Assembly (NCBI RefSeq): GCF_034259325.1
Contig: NZ_JAXIVS010000019.1
Coordinates: forward strand, 1 to 64,000
Length of the DNA: 64,000 nucleotides
Reading direction: 5' to 3'
DNA from: Hyalangium ruber
GTDB taxonomy: Bacteria > Myxococcota > Myxococcia > Myxococcales > Myxococcaceae
The stretch's first letter is position 1, and each line of letters opens with the position of its first letter. The position numbers and the translations under genes were made by a program. Below are positions 45,991 through 55,284 of the stretch, one piece after another. The notes beneath the pieces were generated by a model that saw only the letters and a list, made by a program, of their open reading frames with translations, made no database searches and had not been told where the DNA came from.

Positions 45991-47472
45991 ATGCGTTCCT
46001 CCGCTTTCACCCGGCTGGCCGTGGTGTCCGCTGCCCTGCTCCCGCTGGCCGGCTGCTACGGCCTCATCTCCTCGCGAGGTGGCGGCGAAACCCAGTTCAA
46101 GCCACCCCGCCGCATGGAACCCGCGGACGTGGCGCTCCCACCCGGCTACCGCTTGGAGGTGGTGACCACTGGCCTCACCTACCCCACCGGAGTGGCCTTC
46201 GATGACGCGGGCACCCCGCACGTCATCGAGGCCGGCTACAGCTACGGCGAGGACTTCACCGAGGCCCGGCTCGTCCGCATCGAGAAGGACGGCCAGCGCA
46301 CCGTGGTGGCGCGCGGAGACCACCCGCCCTGGACCGGCGTCACCTTCCACCAGGGCGCCTTCTACATCGCCGAGGGCGGACAGAAGGACGGAGGCCGCAT
46401 CGTCCGGGTGACGCCGGACGGGCAGCTCACTCCGCTCCTCTCGGGCCTGCCGAGCCTGGGAGACCACCACACCAACGGGCCCGCCATCGGCCCGGACGGA
46501 GCTCTGTACTTCAGCGTGGGCACGGCGACGAACGCGGGCGTGGTGGGGCCGGACAATGCGCACATGGGTTGGCTCGGCCGCCACCCGAAGTTCCACGACA
46601 TCCCCTGCCAGGACATCACCCTCAACGGCACCAATTACACCAGCGACAACCCGCTCACGCCGGACCCGGACGACAAGGCCACCACTGGCGCCTACGTCCC
46701 CTTCGGCACCCCGACGGAGCGCGGCCAGACCATCGCCGGCCAGGTGCCCTGCTCCGGCGCCATCTTCCGCCTGCCCCCAGGCGCCACCGCGCCGGAGCTG
46801 GTGGCGTGGGGCTTCCGCAACCCCTACGGGCTCGCGTTCTCTCCGAGTGGCCGGCTGTACGCCACCGACAACGGCTACGACATGCGCGGCAGCCGTCCGC
46901 TCTACGGCGCGCCCGACCTGCTCTGGGAGGTGACGCCCGACACCTGGTACGGCTGGCCCGACTTCTCCGGAGACCGGGCGGTGAGCCAGGAGTGGCACAA
47001 GCCTCCCGGCCAGCAGAACGCGCCGAGGGCCCTGCTCCAGCTTCCTCCGACGAGCGCCCCGCCCAAGCCAACGGCGCGCCTCGGAGTTCACTCCTCCTCC
47101 AACCGCTTCGACTTCTCACGCAGCCCGGAGTTCGGCCACGTGGGCCACGCCTTCATCGCCCAGTTCGGCGACATGACGCCCAACACGGGCAAGGTGTTCG
47201 GCCCGGTGGGCTTCAAGGTGGTGCGCGTGGACGTGGCCACCGGCACCATCCACGACTTCGCGGCCAACCTGGACAAGGGCAGCGGAGGCCCCGCCTCGCG
47301 CCTGGGCCGAGCGGGCCTCGAGCGCCCCATGGATGCCCGCTTCGACCCCAGCGGCCGAGCGCTCTACATCGTCGACTTCGGGGTGATGACCCTGGACGGG
47401 GAGGGCAACATCCATCCTTATAAGGAGACCGGCGTGCTCTGGCGCGTCACCCGCGCTCCGGAGGGCACATGA
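45991..47472 (+). CDS. PQQ-type sugar (glucose/sorbosone) dehydrogenase-like lipoprotein
   Basis: A 493-residue beta-propeller protein. The lipobox L-A-G-C lies after a 20-residue signal, and the core starts with L-P-P-G-Y-R-L-E-V-V-T-T-G-L. Typical blade motifs are H-H-T-N-G-P-A-I-G-P-D-G-A-L-Y-F, W-G-F-R-N-P-Y-G-L-A-F-S-P-S-G and P-M-D-A-R-F-D-P-S-G. These resemble soluble quinoprotein sugar dehydrogenases. It overlaps the following cytochrome c gene by four bases, so electrons from sugar or aldehyde oxidation probably pass to that cytochrome. Both are anchored in the envelope. Confidence 0.88.
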   Translation: MRSSAFTRLAVVSAALLPLAGCYGLISSRGGGETQFKPPRRMEPADVALPPGYRLEVVTTGLTYPTGVAFDDAGTPHVIEAGYSYGEDFTEARLVRIEKDGQRTVVARGDHPPWTGVTFHQGAFYIAEGGQKDGGRIVRVTPDGQLTPLLSGLPSLGDHHTNGPAIGPDGALYFSVGTATNAGVVGPDNAHMGWLGRHPKFHDIPCQDITLNGTNYTSDNPLTPDPDDKATTGAYVPFGTPTERGQTIAGQVPCSGAIFRLPPGATAPELVAWGFRNPYGLAFSPSGRLYATDNGYDMRGSRPLYGAPDLLWEVTPDTWYGWPDFSGDRAVSQEWHKPPGQQNAPRALLQLPPTSAPPKPTARLGVHSSSNRFDFSRSPEFGHVGHAFIAQFGDMTPNTGKVFGPVGFKVVRVDVATGTIHDFAANLDKGSGGPASRLGRAGLERPMDARFDPSGRALYIVDFGVMTLDGEGNIHPYKETGVLWRVTRAPEGT

Positions 47473-47810
47473 GACACCTCGGCGGCCCCGCCGCGCTGCT
47501 CGCCGTAGTAGCCCTGGGCACCGCCTGTGGCCAGGCACGACGCGGCGTTCCCTTCGGCCCCCCTCTGCAGCTCACCGAGCAGGAGCAACAGGGCGAGCGG
47601 CTCTTCATGGAGCACTGCCACCACTGCCACCCGGGAGGCGCGGCGGGCCTGGGCCCGGCCCTCAACAACAAGCCACTGCCGGGCGCCGCCATGCACCTGC
47701 AGATCCGCAAGGGCGTGGGCACCATGCCCGCCTTCCCCGAGGAGCTGCTCTCCAACGCGCAGGTGGACGCGCTCGTCGCCTACCTCAATAAGCTCCAGCA
47801 GGAACCGTGA
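47469..47810 (+). CDS. Small cytochrome c lipoprotein
   Basis: A 113-residue lipoprotein (lipobox G-T-A-C) with one haem site C-H-H-C-H (about residue 50) and a distal Met in G-T-M-P-A-F-P. It is co-translated with the dehydrogenase through an ATGA overlap and is its likely electron acceptor. The last 26 bases overlap the convergent HAD gene. Confidence 0.92.
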   Translation: MRHLGGPAALLAVVALGTACGQARRGVPFGPPLQLTEQEQQGERLFMEHCHHCHPGGAAGLGPALNNKPLPGAAMHLQIRKGVGTMPAFPEELLSNAQVDALVAYLNKLQQEP

Positions 47811-48402
47811 GCTGGGCCATCAGCTCGCTCAGCCGCTCGATGCGCGCATCCCCGTCCAGCCCCAGCCCCACGAAGCGCACGCCCGCGGCCCCGGCCGCGC
47901 CCCGGTCGTAGCGCGAGTCGCCCACCATCAGCGCCTCGCCGGCGGCCACGCCCAGCTTCTCCAGCGCGTACAGCACCAGATCCGGCGCGGGCTTCGAGCG
48001 CGCCACGAGGTCCGCGCATGCCACGGACTCGAAGCAGTCAGTCAAGCGCGCCGCCTCCAGCAACGTGGCGGCCAGCGGGGACACGGTGTTCGTCACCACC
48101 GCGCGCCGCAGGCCCCGCGCCCCCAGCGTCTCCAACAACGGCCGCGCCTCGGGATTCACCCACACGGACTGCGCGTAGCGCGGGAAGTGCTCCACATAGA
48201 AGCGGTCCAGCTCGGCCGGAGTACACCGCAGGCCGAAGACGCGCACGTCCGCCTCGGTGCCCTGGCCGAAGGTGGGCTGGAACTCCTCCCGGCTCACGGC
48301 GCGGCCGCGGAAATGCTCTCCCGCGGCCGCCACCACGTGCGCCCAGGCCTCCTCGCTCTTGAGGAGCACCCCATCCATGTCGAAGAGGACCGCCCGGAGC
48401 AC
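47785..48402 (-). CDS. HAD-family hydrolase
   Basis: A 205-residue phosphatase-like enzyme. It has motif I F-D-M-D-G-V-L-L with the nucleophile Asp, V-V-T-N-T as motif II, Lys in S-K-P-A-P-D, and V-G-D-S-R-Y-D as motif IV. A helical cap lies between motifs I and II. The layout is that of phosphoglycolate phosphatase/beta-phosphoglucomutase relatives; the substrate is unknown. The GTG at 48402 stands four bases after the thioredoxin stop, so the genes are co-transcribed. Confidence 0.88.
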   Translation of the reverse strand: MLRAVLFDMDGVLLKSEEAWAHVVAAAGEHFRGRAVSREEFQPTFGQGTEADVRVFGLRCTPAELDRFYVEHFPRYAQSVWVNPEARPLLETLGARGLRRAVVTNTVSPLAATLLEAARLTDCFESVACADLVARSKPAPDLVLYALEKLGVAAGEALMVGDSRYDRGAAGAAGVRFVGLGLDGDARIERLSELMAQLTVPAGAY

Positions 48403-48406
48403 GTCG

Positions 48407-48790
48407 TCAGGCCTTGGGCGGCTCCTGCGCCGCGCGCTGTGCTTCCACCTGCTTGCGCACATCCTCCATGTCCAGCGCCCGCACCTTGGAGATGAGGTCC
48501 TCGAGCGCGGCGGCCGGCAACGCCCCGGCCTGCTCGAACAGGAGGATGCCATCCCGGAACACCATCAGCGTGGGGATGGAGCGAATCTCGAACGCCCCGG
48601 CCAGCTCCTGCTGGGCGTCGGTGTCGATCTTCCCGAAGGTGATGTCCGCGTGCTTGCCGGCCGTCTGCTCATAGATGGGGGCGAAGGCCCGGCACGGCCC
48701 GCACCACGACGCCCACCAATCGAGCATGACGATGCCCTGCTTGCCCACGGTGTCCTTGAAGTTGTCCTTGCTGATCTCGATCGTCGCCAT
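48407..48790 (-). CDS. trxA: Thioredoxin
   Basis: A 127-residue thioredoxin with active site W-C-G-P-C (Cys30, Cys33), the cis-proline in S-I-P-T-L, and F-R-D-G in the last strand. A C-terminal tail of about 20 charged residues goes beyond the standard fold. There is no signal peptide, so it is cytoplasmic. It lies between the FKBP and HAD genes in one transcription unit. Confidence 0.93.
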   Translation of the reverse strand: MATIEISKDNFKDTVGKQGIVMLDWWASWCGPCRAFAPIYEQTAGKHADITFGKIDTDAQQELAGAFEIRSIPTLMVFRDGILLFEQAGALPAAALEDLISKVRALDMEDVRKQVEAQRAAQEPPKA

Positions 48791-48808
48791 GTCTGGCCTC
48801 GCTCTCGC

Positions 48809-49132
48809 CTACTTCACGTCCAACAATTCCACCTCGAAGATGAGCGTGGAGTTGGGAGGGATGACGGGCGGAAAGCCGCGCGCGCCGTACCCCAGCTCCG
48901 GCGGAATGGTGAGCTTGCGCAACCCGCCCACCTTCATGCCCGCCACGCCCTGGTCCCACCCCTGGATGACCTCACCCGCGCCCAGCTCGAAGGAGAACCC
49001 CTGTCGGCGGTCCCGGCTGCTGTCGAACTTGGAGCCATTGGTGAGCGTGCCCACGTAATGCACCGTGACCGTCTTGCCGGCCTTCGCCTCGGCGCCGGTC
49101 CCTACCTTCACGTCGTCCACCTGCAAGCCCAT
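48809..49132 (-). CDS. FKBP-type peptidyl-prolyl isomerase
   Basis: A 107-residue single-domain isomerase. It has V-T-V-H-Y-V-G-T-L, F-D-S-S, V-I-Q-G-W-D-Q-G-V, P-P-E-L-G-Y-G and F-E-V-E-L-L, all characteristic of FKBP12-like enzymes. There is no signal peptide. It is the first gene of the FKBP-thioredoxin-HAD unit, pointing to a folding/redox role. Confidence 0.94.
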   Translation of the reverse strand: MGLQVDDVKVGTGAEAKAGKTVTVHYVGTLTNGSKFDSSRDRRQGFSFELGAGEVIQGWDQGVAGMKVGGLRKLTIPPELGYGARGFPPVIPPNSTLIFEVELLDVK

Positions 49133-49280
49133 CCACGGGCCTCCTGGGAAAAAGGAAGAAGCTTCACCTTAACGCGCCCTGGACGCTCGCGCCGTATTCC
49201 CTACCCGAGTGTTCCCTTTTCCATGCTGCCTCCGGCCGGCGCGCGGTAGATACCGGTTGTCCCAGACGGCGCATGTACGC

Positions 49281-50624
49281 TTGCCCCCCTATGGAGAAGG
49301 AGTCGCGGTCATCGCTTCAGAATTGATCCTCATCCTGGTGCTGGTCCTCGCCAACGGCATCTTCGCGGGCGCGGAGATCGCCTTGCTCTCCATCCGGAAG
49401 ACGCGGCTGCAGGAGCTGGTGGACGCGGGCAGCGGGGCCGCGCGCGCCGTGCTGGCGCTCCGGGACAACCCGGAGCGGTTCCTGGCCACCGTGCAGATTG
49501 GCATCACCGTCATCAGCGCCACGGCGGCCGCCTTCGGTGGCGCCTCCATCGCCCTGCGGTTCGCGGCGGTGCTGGAACAGGTGGGCGTCAACCCCCAACA
49601 TGCCGAGGAGGTGGCCTTCGCGCTGGTCGTCGGGTTCGTCTCCTTCCTGTCCCTGGTGCTGGGCGAGCTGGTGCCCAAGTCCCTGGCGCTGCGGTACGCC
49701 GAGCGCTACGCGCTGCTCATCGCCCAGCCGCTGCGGGGCCTCTCCCGGCTGATGAAGCCCGTGGTGTGGTTTCTCACCTTCAGCTCCAACGTCGTGCTGC
49801 GCCTGTTCGGAGACCGGACCACCTTCACCGAGTCGCGCCTGTCCGCCGATGAGCTCCAACAACTGGTGGAGGAGGCCGCCAAGACGGGGACGGTGGACCC
49901 GCGCACCGGAGACATCGCCTCGCGCGCCTTCGAGATGGCGGAGCTCACGGCGGTGGATGTCATGGTGCCCCGCTCGCGCGTCATCGCGCTGCGCCGCCAC
50001 GCCTCCACGCAGGAGATTCAGCAGATGCTCCTGGAAGAGGGGCACTCGCGCATGCCCGTCTACGAGGGCACGGTGGACAACATCGTCGGCTATGTCATCG
50101 CCAAGGATCTGCTGGGCATGGCCTTCGAGAAGCAGCTGATCGTCCTGGAGGACCTGCTGCGCCCCGCCTACTTCGTCCCGGAGACGACGCGGGCGCTGGA
50201 TCTGCTGCGCCAGTTGCAAGCGCGGCGCATGCACCTGGCCATCGTGGTGGACGAGCAGGGAGGCATGTCCGGCCTGGCCACCATCGAGGACCTCGTGGAG
50301 GAGCTGGTCGGGGAGATCTTCAGTGAGCACGAGACACCTCCCGAGCAACTGCGCCGCGAGGCGGACGGCACCGTGGTGGTCGATGCCATTCTGACCATCC
50401 GGGACGTGAACCGCGCGGTGGGCCTGGAGCTGCCCGAGAGCGAGAGCTGGTCCACGGTGGCGGGGTTGTGCATGTCGCTGGCTGGCGCCATCCCCGCCGC
50501 GAAGACGCGCCTGAGCCTGGAAGACGGCACCGTGCTGGAGGTGCTCGAGGCCTCTCCCCGGAAGGTGAAGCGCGTGCGCATCCATCCGCCCCCTTCCCCT
50601 CCCGCCCCGGCTGAACCCACCTGA
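49281..50624 (+). CDS. CNNM/CorC (hemolysin family) membrane protein with CBS domains
   Basis: About 447 residues. A DUF21/CNNM membrane domain (L-A-N-G-I-F-A-G-A-E-I-A at the start, then three helices) is followed by a CBS pair (about 205-330) and a C-terminal CorC/HlyC FAD-like domain (I-L-T-I-R-D-V-N). Such proteins act in Mg2+/Co2+ transport or resistance. The start is doubtful. The only conventional starts are TTG at 49281, without a ribosome site, and TTG at 49323, too far from one. A strong GGAGAAGGAG (49293-49302) stands eight bases before an ATC codon at 49311. Confidence 0.88.
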   Translation: MPPYGEGVAVIASELILILVLVLANGIFAGAEIALLSIRKTRLQELVDAGSGAARAVLALRDNPERFLATVQIGITVISATAAAFGGASIALRFAAVLEQVGVNPQHAEEVAFALVVGFVSFLSLVLGELVPKSLALRYAERYALLIAQPLRGLSRLMKPVVWFLTFSSNVVLRLFGDRTTFTESRLSADELQQLVEEAAKTGTVDPRTGDIASRAFEMAELTAVDVMVPRSRVIALRRHASTQEIQQMLLEEGHSRMPVYEGTVDNIVGYVIAKDLLGMAFEKQLIVLEDLLRPAYFVPETTRALDLLRQLQARRMHLAIVVDEQGGMSGLATIEDLVEELVGEIFSEHETPPEQLRREADGTVVVDAILTIRDVNRAVGLELPESESWSTVAGLCMSLAGAIPAAKTRLSLEDGTVLEVLEASPRKVKRVRIHPPPSPPAPAEPT

Positions 50625-50648
50625 GCCGAGCGCGCCCGGCACGCGAAA

Positions 50649-50688
50649 ACGGCGCGGCACCCCGCGTGCTTCCAGGGTGCCGTGCCGT
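50649..50688. terminator. Bidirectional terminator
   Basis: Fourteen-base arms (50649-50662 with 50675-50688, one G-T pair) enclose a 12-base loop, with AAA before and GTTT after. It lies between the convergent CNNM and barrel-protein genes and can serve both strands. Confidence 0.8.
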
Positions 50689-50708
50689 CTGTTTCGCTCG
50701 TGCTCGGA

Positions 50709-51749
50709 CTAGAACGTACCGCCGATGTTCAGCGTGCCGCTGTACCGGCCGTTCTCGTTCAGACCGTCATCCACACCCGCGAACTCCTGGTCGAACAGGA
50801 AGTTGTAGTTACCGCGCAGGTCGAGGGTGAAGTCGCCCACGTGGGTGCGCAGACCGGCGCCCACCGGCACGTTACCAACCAGGTCATCCCCGAAGCCCGA
50901 GGCAGCGGCACCGCGGAAGTTGTAGTCGCTGAAGCCGATGCCGCCCAGCACGTACGGCTGCACCGGAGTGGCCGTCAGACCGAAGGTCAGCGCCGCCTGG
51001 CCACCGTTACGGACCAGGTCCGGACCGCTGTCGGCACCCAGCGCCGTGCTATCCAGGTTGTTCACCGCGCCGCTGTAGCCCAGCTCGATGCCCAGCACCT
51101 TCGAGGGCTTGATGGCGGCCGTCACACCGTACGAGGGACCGGGGTTGATCTCCGGAGCCAGCGCACCGGTGTAGCCTTCCACACCGCCGCCCACCATCAC
51201 GGTGAGGCCGCGCATGTTCGTCTTGTCCTCCTTCACCTCTTCGCGCTCCTCGATGGGGGCGAAGGCACCGCTCGGGGCGGCGGGAGGAATCACCGGCTCG
51301 GCCGGCGGGGTGATCTCCGGCTCACGGAGCGGCTCGCTCTGCACGCCACTGCCGCCGATGTCGGAGCCGTAGTTGTCGTTCCAGCCACTACCGCCCGTGG
51401 CATCGCGCTTCACCGGCTCGCAGCGCAGCATGATGTCTTCGCCGGCCTGTCCGCTGCCGCCGACACCGACGTCCCCGTGGAAGTCCTTGTTGGCATCCAG
51501 GGTGGCCTCGCTGCGGGCGCTCACGTCTTCATCGATGCCCGCCTGTCCACTCCCTCCGATGGATGAGTCGACCGGCTCGGTCTCGATGACTGTCAGGCTC
51601 TGGTCCTCCACCGCCTGCGAGCCCGTGTCCATGCTCGCCTGCGTGTCTTTCTTCTCGTAGCCCGGTGGGCAGTCCTTGTTGCCACCCGCAAGCGCCACAC
51701 CGCCGTAGAGGAGCGCCGCGACTGCTCCAACCAGAATCTTCGTCTTCAT
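50709..51749 (-). CDS. Outer-membrane beta-barrel protein
   Basis: A 346-residue exported protein. The signal peptide M-K-T-K-I-L-V-G... is cleaved after A-L-A. A 150-residue acidic, serine/glycine-rich region then has the motif S-x-I-G-G-S-G-Q-A-G or a variant four times, and a proline-rich spacer follows. The C-terminal 170 residues are an OmpA-like eight-stranded barrel ending in phenylalanine (N-I-G-G-T-F). The ATG at 51749 has GGAGGG four bases ahead. It is probably a surface or structural porin-like protein. Confidence 0.85.
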   Translation of the reverse strand: MKTKILVGAVAALLYGGVALAGGNKDCPPGYEKKDTQASMDTGSQAVEDQSLTVIETEPVDSSIGGSGQAGIDEDVSARSEATLDANKDFHGDVGVGGSGQAGEDIMLRCEPVKRDATGGSGWNDNYGSDIGGSGVQSEPLREPEITPPAEPVIPPAAPSGAFAPIEEREEVKEDKTNMRGLTVMVGGGVEGYTGALAPEINPGPSYGVTAAIKPSKVLGIELGYSGAVNNLDSTALGADSGPDLVRNGGQAALTFGLTATPVQPYVLGGIGFSDYNFRGAAASGFGDDLVGNVPVGAGLRTHVGDFTLDLRGNYNFLFDQEFAGVDDGLNENGRYSGTLNIGGTF

Positions 51750-51876
51750 CCAACCCTCCGTTGTCGATTGACCGACATGAAGGTTGGCCCCGCAGACACC
51801 TCCGGCAAGGTTCGCGCCAGGAAGAAGCCAGCGCCAGCGCCCTTGGACGGTGAGCAGCCGGTCGGCCGAGCTGGCC

Positions 51877-53766
51877 CTACCCGCGCGTCCACTCCGAACC
51901 GGTGACCACGGGGATCTGCATCGCGCGCTCGCGGTCGAGGTCCAGGTTGCCGATGTGCAGCGACAGCGGCGACTGCACCCACTTGTAGATGGACTGCAGG
52001 AAGAGGCGGACGAACTTCTCCACGTAGCCCTGGAGCCGCGCGGTCTCCACCTCGGGGAACATGGCGGAGAGGGCCTGCACCAGCTCCGCGGGCAGGAGCT
52101 TCTCGCCGGCGAAGAGGTAGAAGCACGCATCCAGGATGGGGAAGGGCATCAGCTCCTCCTCGCCCACCTGATTGTGCGCCAGCTCCGGCCCCGCGGGCTT
52201 GGACAGCACCTTGCGAATGCCCTCGTAGCCCGTCTTCTCCTGCAGGTAGTCCAGCAGGTACATGACCACCGTCTTCGGCACGTTGGCGATGACGGCCAGG
52301 GCACCCATGAGGTCGCCGCCGATGGTGGTGTAGCCCACCGCCTTCTCGCTCATGTTGCCCGTCTGCAGGAACAGGCCGCCGCACGAGTTGGACCAGTTCC
52401 ACATGCGCTGTGCGCGCAGGCGCGCCTGGATGTTCTGCTCGGTGATGGGGGTGACGGCCTTGTCGCCCAGCATCTGCTTCACGACGGCCAGCTCCCGGTC
52501 GAAGGCCTCCTCGATGGGCACCACCTGGAAGGGCACGCCCAGCTCGCGGGCGATCGTCTCCGCCGCCTCGCGCGTGGTGTCGCTGGAGTAGCGGCTGGGC
52601 ATGTAGAAGGCCTGCAGCAGCGAGCCCGGGTTCTCCGGCCGCACGCGCTTGGCATAGCGGTGGGCGATGAGCAGCGTCAGCAGCGAGTCACGGCCGCCCG
52701 ACAGCGCAATGCCCAGCACCTTGAAGGCGCGCGTCTTCTCGAAGTAGTCGCCCACGCCCAGCGCCAGCGCGTCCAGCAGATCCTCGCACAGCGCCTCGCG
52801 GGCGCTGCGGCGCTGATCCGGCCCGGGCAGGAAGAAGCTGCGGTGCGCAGGCACCGGGTAGGTGAGCTTCTCGCGCTGGCTGCGGAAGGAGGCCGTGCAA
52901 TCCAGCGTGGGCACCAGCTTGCCGCCGCCGGCCAGCCACGCCTCGCGGTCGCTGCGCCAGGTGGTGTTCTCCGTGCGCAGGCGCATGGTTCGGTCCAGGT
53001 CCACCACCGCGGCGGTGTAGCCCTCCTGGAAGCGCGGCGTCTCGACCACGTGCCGGCCGTTCTGGTTCAGGAAGCCGCCGCCGTCGAAGATGATGCCGTC
53101 ATTGCTGCCCAGCGCGTTGGCGTAGGCGATGGTGCATTGGTGGTCCGCGGCGCGCGTGGCGATGAGCTCCCGGCGCGTGTCCACGAAGCCCAGGCGGAAC
53201 GGCGAGGCGGACAGGTTCACCACCAGCTCGCCGCCCGAGTAGGTGCGCCGCCGCTGTGGCCCGTCCGCGCTCCAGATGTCCTCGCACACCTCTGGGGCCA
53301 GGGTGCCGAAGTCGAAGCGGAACAGGTAGTCGCCCAGCGGCACGCCCCGGTGGACCTCGGCCATGCCCGGATAGCCGCGCGCGTAGGTGCGCACCTCGTA
53401 GAAGACGCTGTAGGTGGGCAGCTTCTCCTTGGGCACCAGGCCCAGCACCTTGCCGCCCGCCACCACCGCCGCGCAGTTGAGGCGCAGGCCCTGGTGGGCC
53501 ACCGCCACGCCCACCACGAAGACGGTGGACAGCGAGGCCGTCTCCTGGGCGAAGCGCTCCAGCTGGGGCCACTGGTGGTCGATGAAGCCCTGCCACTGGA
53601 CCAGATCCTCGGCCGGGTAGCCGCCGATGAGCTGCTCCTGGAAGAGGGCGACGGTGACGTCCTCGGCCGCCATCTTCCGCGCCAGCGTGAGCGCCCGGTC
53701 CACGTTGCGCGAGAAGGCGCCCACGGTCGTATTGGCGCTGGCCAGCCCTACCTTGACGAGCCGCAT
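51877..53766 (-). CDS. nadE: Glutamine-dependent NAD+ synthetase
   Basis: A 629-residue two-domain enzyme making NAD+ from nicotinate adenine dinucleotide. The N-terminal nitrilase-like glutaminase domain (1-270) shows the triad Glu (F-Q-E-Q), Lys (P-K-E-K-L-P-T-Y) and Cys (P-E-V-C-E-D-I-W). The C-terminal synthetase has the pyrophosphatase loop S-G-G-R-D-S (about 355) and T-I-G-G-D-L. The length matches the long, glutamine-using form. The ATG at 53766 begins directly with the nitrilase fold. Confidence 0.95.
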   Translation of the reverse strand: MRLVKVGLASANTTVGAFSRNVDRALTLARKMAAEDVTVALFQEQLIGGYPAEDLVQWQGFIDHQWPQLERFAQETASLSTVFVVGVAVAHQGLRLNCAAVVAGGKVLGLVPKEKLPTYSVFYEVRTYARGYPGMAEVHRGVPLGDYLFRFDFGTLAPEVCEDIWSADGPQRRRTYSGGELVVNLSASPFRLGFVDTRRELIATRAADHQCTIAYANALGSNDGIIFDGGGFLNQNGRHVVETPRFQEGYTAAVVDLDRTMRLRTENTTWRSDREAWLAGGGKLVPTLDCTASFRSQREKLTYPVPAHRSFFLPGPDQRRSAREALCEDLLDALALGVGDYFEKTRAFKVLGIALSGGRDSLLTLLIAHRYAKRVRPENPGSLLQAFYMPSRYSSDTTREAAETIARELGVPFQVVPIEEAFDRELAVVKQMLGDKAVTPITEQNIQARLRAQRMWNWSNSCGGLFLQTGNMSEKAVGYTTIGGDLMGALAVIANVPKTVVMYLLDYLQEKTGYEGIRKVLSKPAGPELAHNQVGEEELMPFPILDACFYLFAGEKLLPAELVQALSAMFPEVETARLQGYVEKFVRLFLQSIYKWVQSPLSLHIGNLDLDRERAMQIPVVTGSEWTRG

Positions 53767-53884
53767 GGGTGAAAGGTCCCCTTCAGGCCCCGGCGCGCTC
53801 CATGCGCCGAAAGGCCGGTGTCATGTCCAGGCGCAGCAAATGCCTGGGACGGGGAGGACGCAAGCCCCTTGGGCGCCCCTGCCC

Positions 53885-54544
53885 TCAGTTCAGCGGGCCC
53901 GCGGGCCGCAGCGGCTGGAGGCGGGCGATGAGCTCACCCACCTCATCGGTCACCTCCTGCAGGCGCTGGCGCACGTCCAGCTCGGCCAGCAACGCCTGGC
54001 GCCGCTCCGGCTCGGGGATGATGGCGGCGGCCACCACGTCGGCCAGCGCGCCCCCGTTGGCACGAGCCACCGCAGGCACCAACCCCTCGGAGAAGGAGGG
54101 CGGCACCCGGCCTACCAGCTCGAAGACGGCCTGCCGCAGCTGCTCCTCCTCCGGGCCGTGGTACGTCGGGTCCGGCAACAGCTCGACGCGCGCCTCGCGG
54201 TACAGGCGGTCCGGCGGCAGCTCGGAGAGCAGCCGCGCGCGGCACACCCCCTGGAGCAGGATGTTGTAGCGCCCGTCCGGCAGCTCGTCGTGCCAGACGA
54301 TGAGGCCGGCGCACATGAGCGGCTGCATGAGGGGCCGCGCCCCGTAGCGCGACTCCCAGCCCGGCTCGAGCTGGGCGAGCGCCATCACCTTGTCTCCCTC
54401 CAGCGCATCGCGTATCAGGTCCCGGTAGCGTGGCTCGAAGATGTGCAGGGGGATGGCGGAGTGAGGGAAGAGCACCGCCGAGGGCAGCGGGAAGACCTTC
54501 AGCGAATCCGCGGCCTGGGCTACACGTTCCTGGACTGTCGTCAT
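53885..54544 (-). CDS. Lon-protease N-terminal-type substrate-binding domain protein
   Basis: A 219-residue stand-alone LON substrate-binding domain. The entry motif F-P-L-P-S-A-V-L-F-P-H-S-A-I-P-L-H-I-F-E-P-R-Y is typical, and a helical tail (about 120-219) follows as in Lon N-domains. There is no ATPase or protease part. The function is unknown; adaptor or ligand-binding roles are guessed for such proteins. The ATG at 54544 was preferred over a GTG nine bases upstream that lies too close to GGAGAG. Confidence 0.88.
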   Translation of the reverse strand: MTTVQERVAQAADSLKVFPLPSAVLFPHSAIPLHIFEPRYRDLIRDALEGDKVMALAQLEPGWESRYGARPLMQPLMCAGLIVWHDELPDGRYNILLQGVCRARLLSELPPDRLYREARVELLPDPTYHGPEEEQLRQAVFELVGRVPPSFSEGLVPAVARANGGALADVVAAAIIPEPERRQALLAELDVRQRLQEVTDEVGELIARLQPLRPAGPLN

Positions 54545-54673
54545 GGTGCGCACCCTCTCCGTTCCCTTTGTTCATAAGGATGGGTTGCGCTGGTCGCATC
54601 CCAATCAGGCGGGCGCTCACCGGCCCGCAGGGCGGTGGAAACCGGCTGTGGTTCCGCTAGGGTGCGCGACCAC

Positions 54674-55252
54674 ATGTCGGACATGTCCCCTGCCCCGGCG
54701 GCCGCCACCGCCAAGCCCGTGAAGCTCTCCTGGTACCGCCGACTCTACCTGCGGGTAGAGGCCCTGGCCTCCACGAAGCACGCCGTGGCGGCGATGCTGG
54801 TGGTGGCCTTCGTCGACGGCTCGTTCTTCCCGGTGCCGCCCTTCGCGCTGCTGGTGCCCATGGTGCTGGCCCAGCCCCAGAAGTGGGTGCGCTACGCCGT
54901 GCTGGGCACGGTGGCCAGCCTCTTCGGCGGCTTCTTCGGCTACTGGCTGGGCACCCTCATCAACGCGGGGGCCGTCAGCTTCCTGGAGATCGACCTCAAC
55001 ATGCGCGTGCAGCGCTTCGGCATCGACTCGACGCTGGGCGAGCTGCTGGGTCAGAACTTCTGGGCGCTGGCGCTGCTGTGCTCGGTGCTGCCCACCCCGT
55101 TCAAGGTGGTGGCGATCGGCAGCGGCATGGTGGCCGTGCCGCTGGACCGCTTCCTGCTGGCCGCCGTCATCGGCCGCACCGTGCGCTTCTTCCTCGTCGC
55201 CGGGGTGATGCGCTTCGCGGGCCCCACGGCCCGCAAGTGGCTGCGCGTGTGA
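54674..55252 (+). CDS. VTT-domain (YqaA/DedA-like) inner-membrane protein
   Basis: A 192-residue membrane protein with four or five helices. The domain shows F-V-D-G-S-F-F-P-V-P-P-F at the first helix, G-G-F-F-G-Y-W-L-G, and P-T-P-F-K-V-V-A-I-G-S-G, the re-entrant-loop signature of YqaA/VTT proteins. Relatives move phospholipids or affect membrane potential. The ATG at 54674 (or 54683) starts a polar N-tail. Confidence 0.85.
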   Translation: MSDMSPAPAAATAKPVKLSWYRRLYLRVEALASTKHAVAAMLVVAFVDGSFFPVPPFALLVPMVLAQPQKWVRYAVLGTVASLFGGFFGYWLGTLINAGAVSFLEIDLNMRVQRFGIDSTLGELLGQNFWALALLCSVLPTPFKVVAIGSGMVAVPLDRFLLAAVIGRTVRFFLVAGVMRFAGPTARKWLRV

Positions 55253-55284
55253 TGTCCACGGCCGACCGCCGTGGGTCGGCCCCG

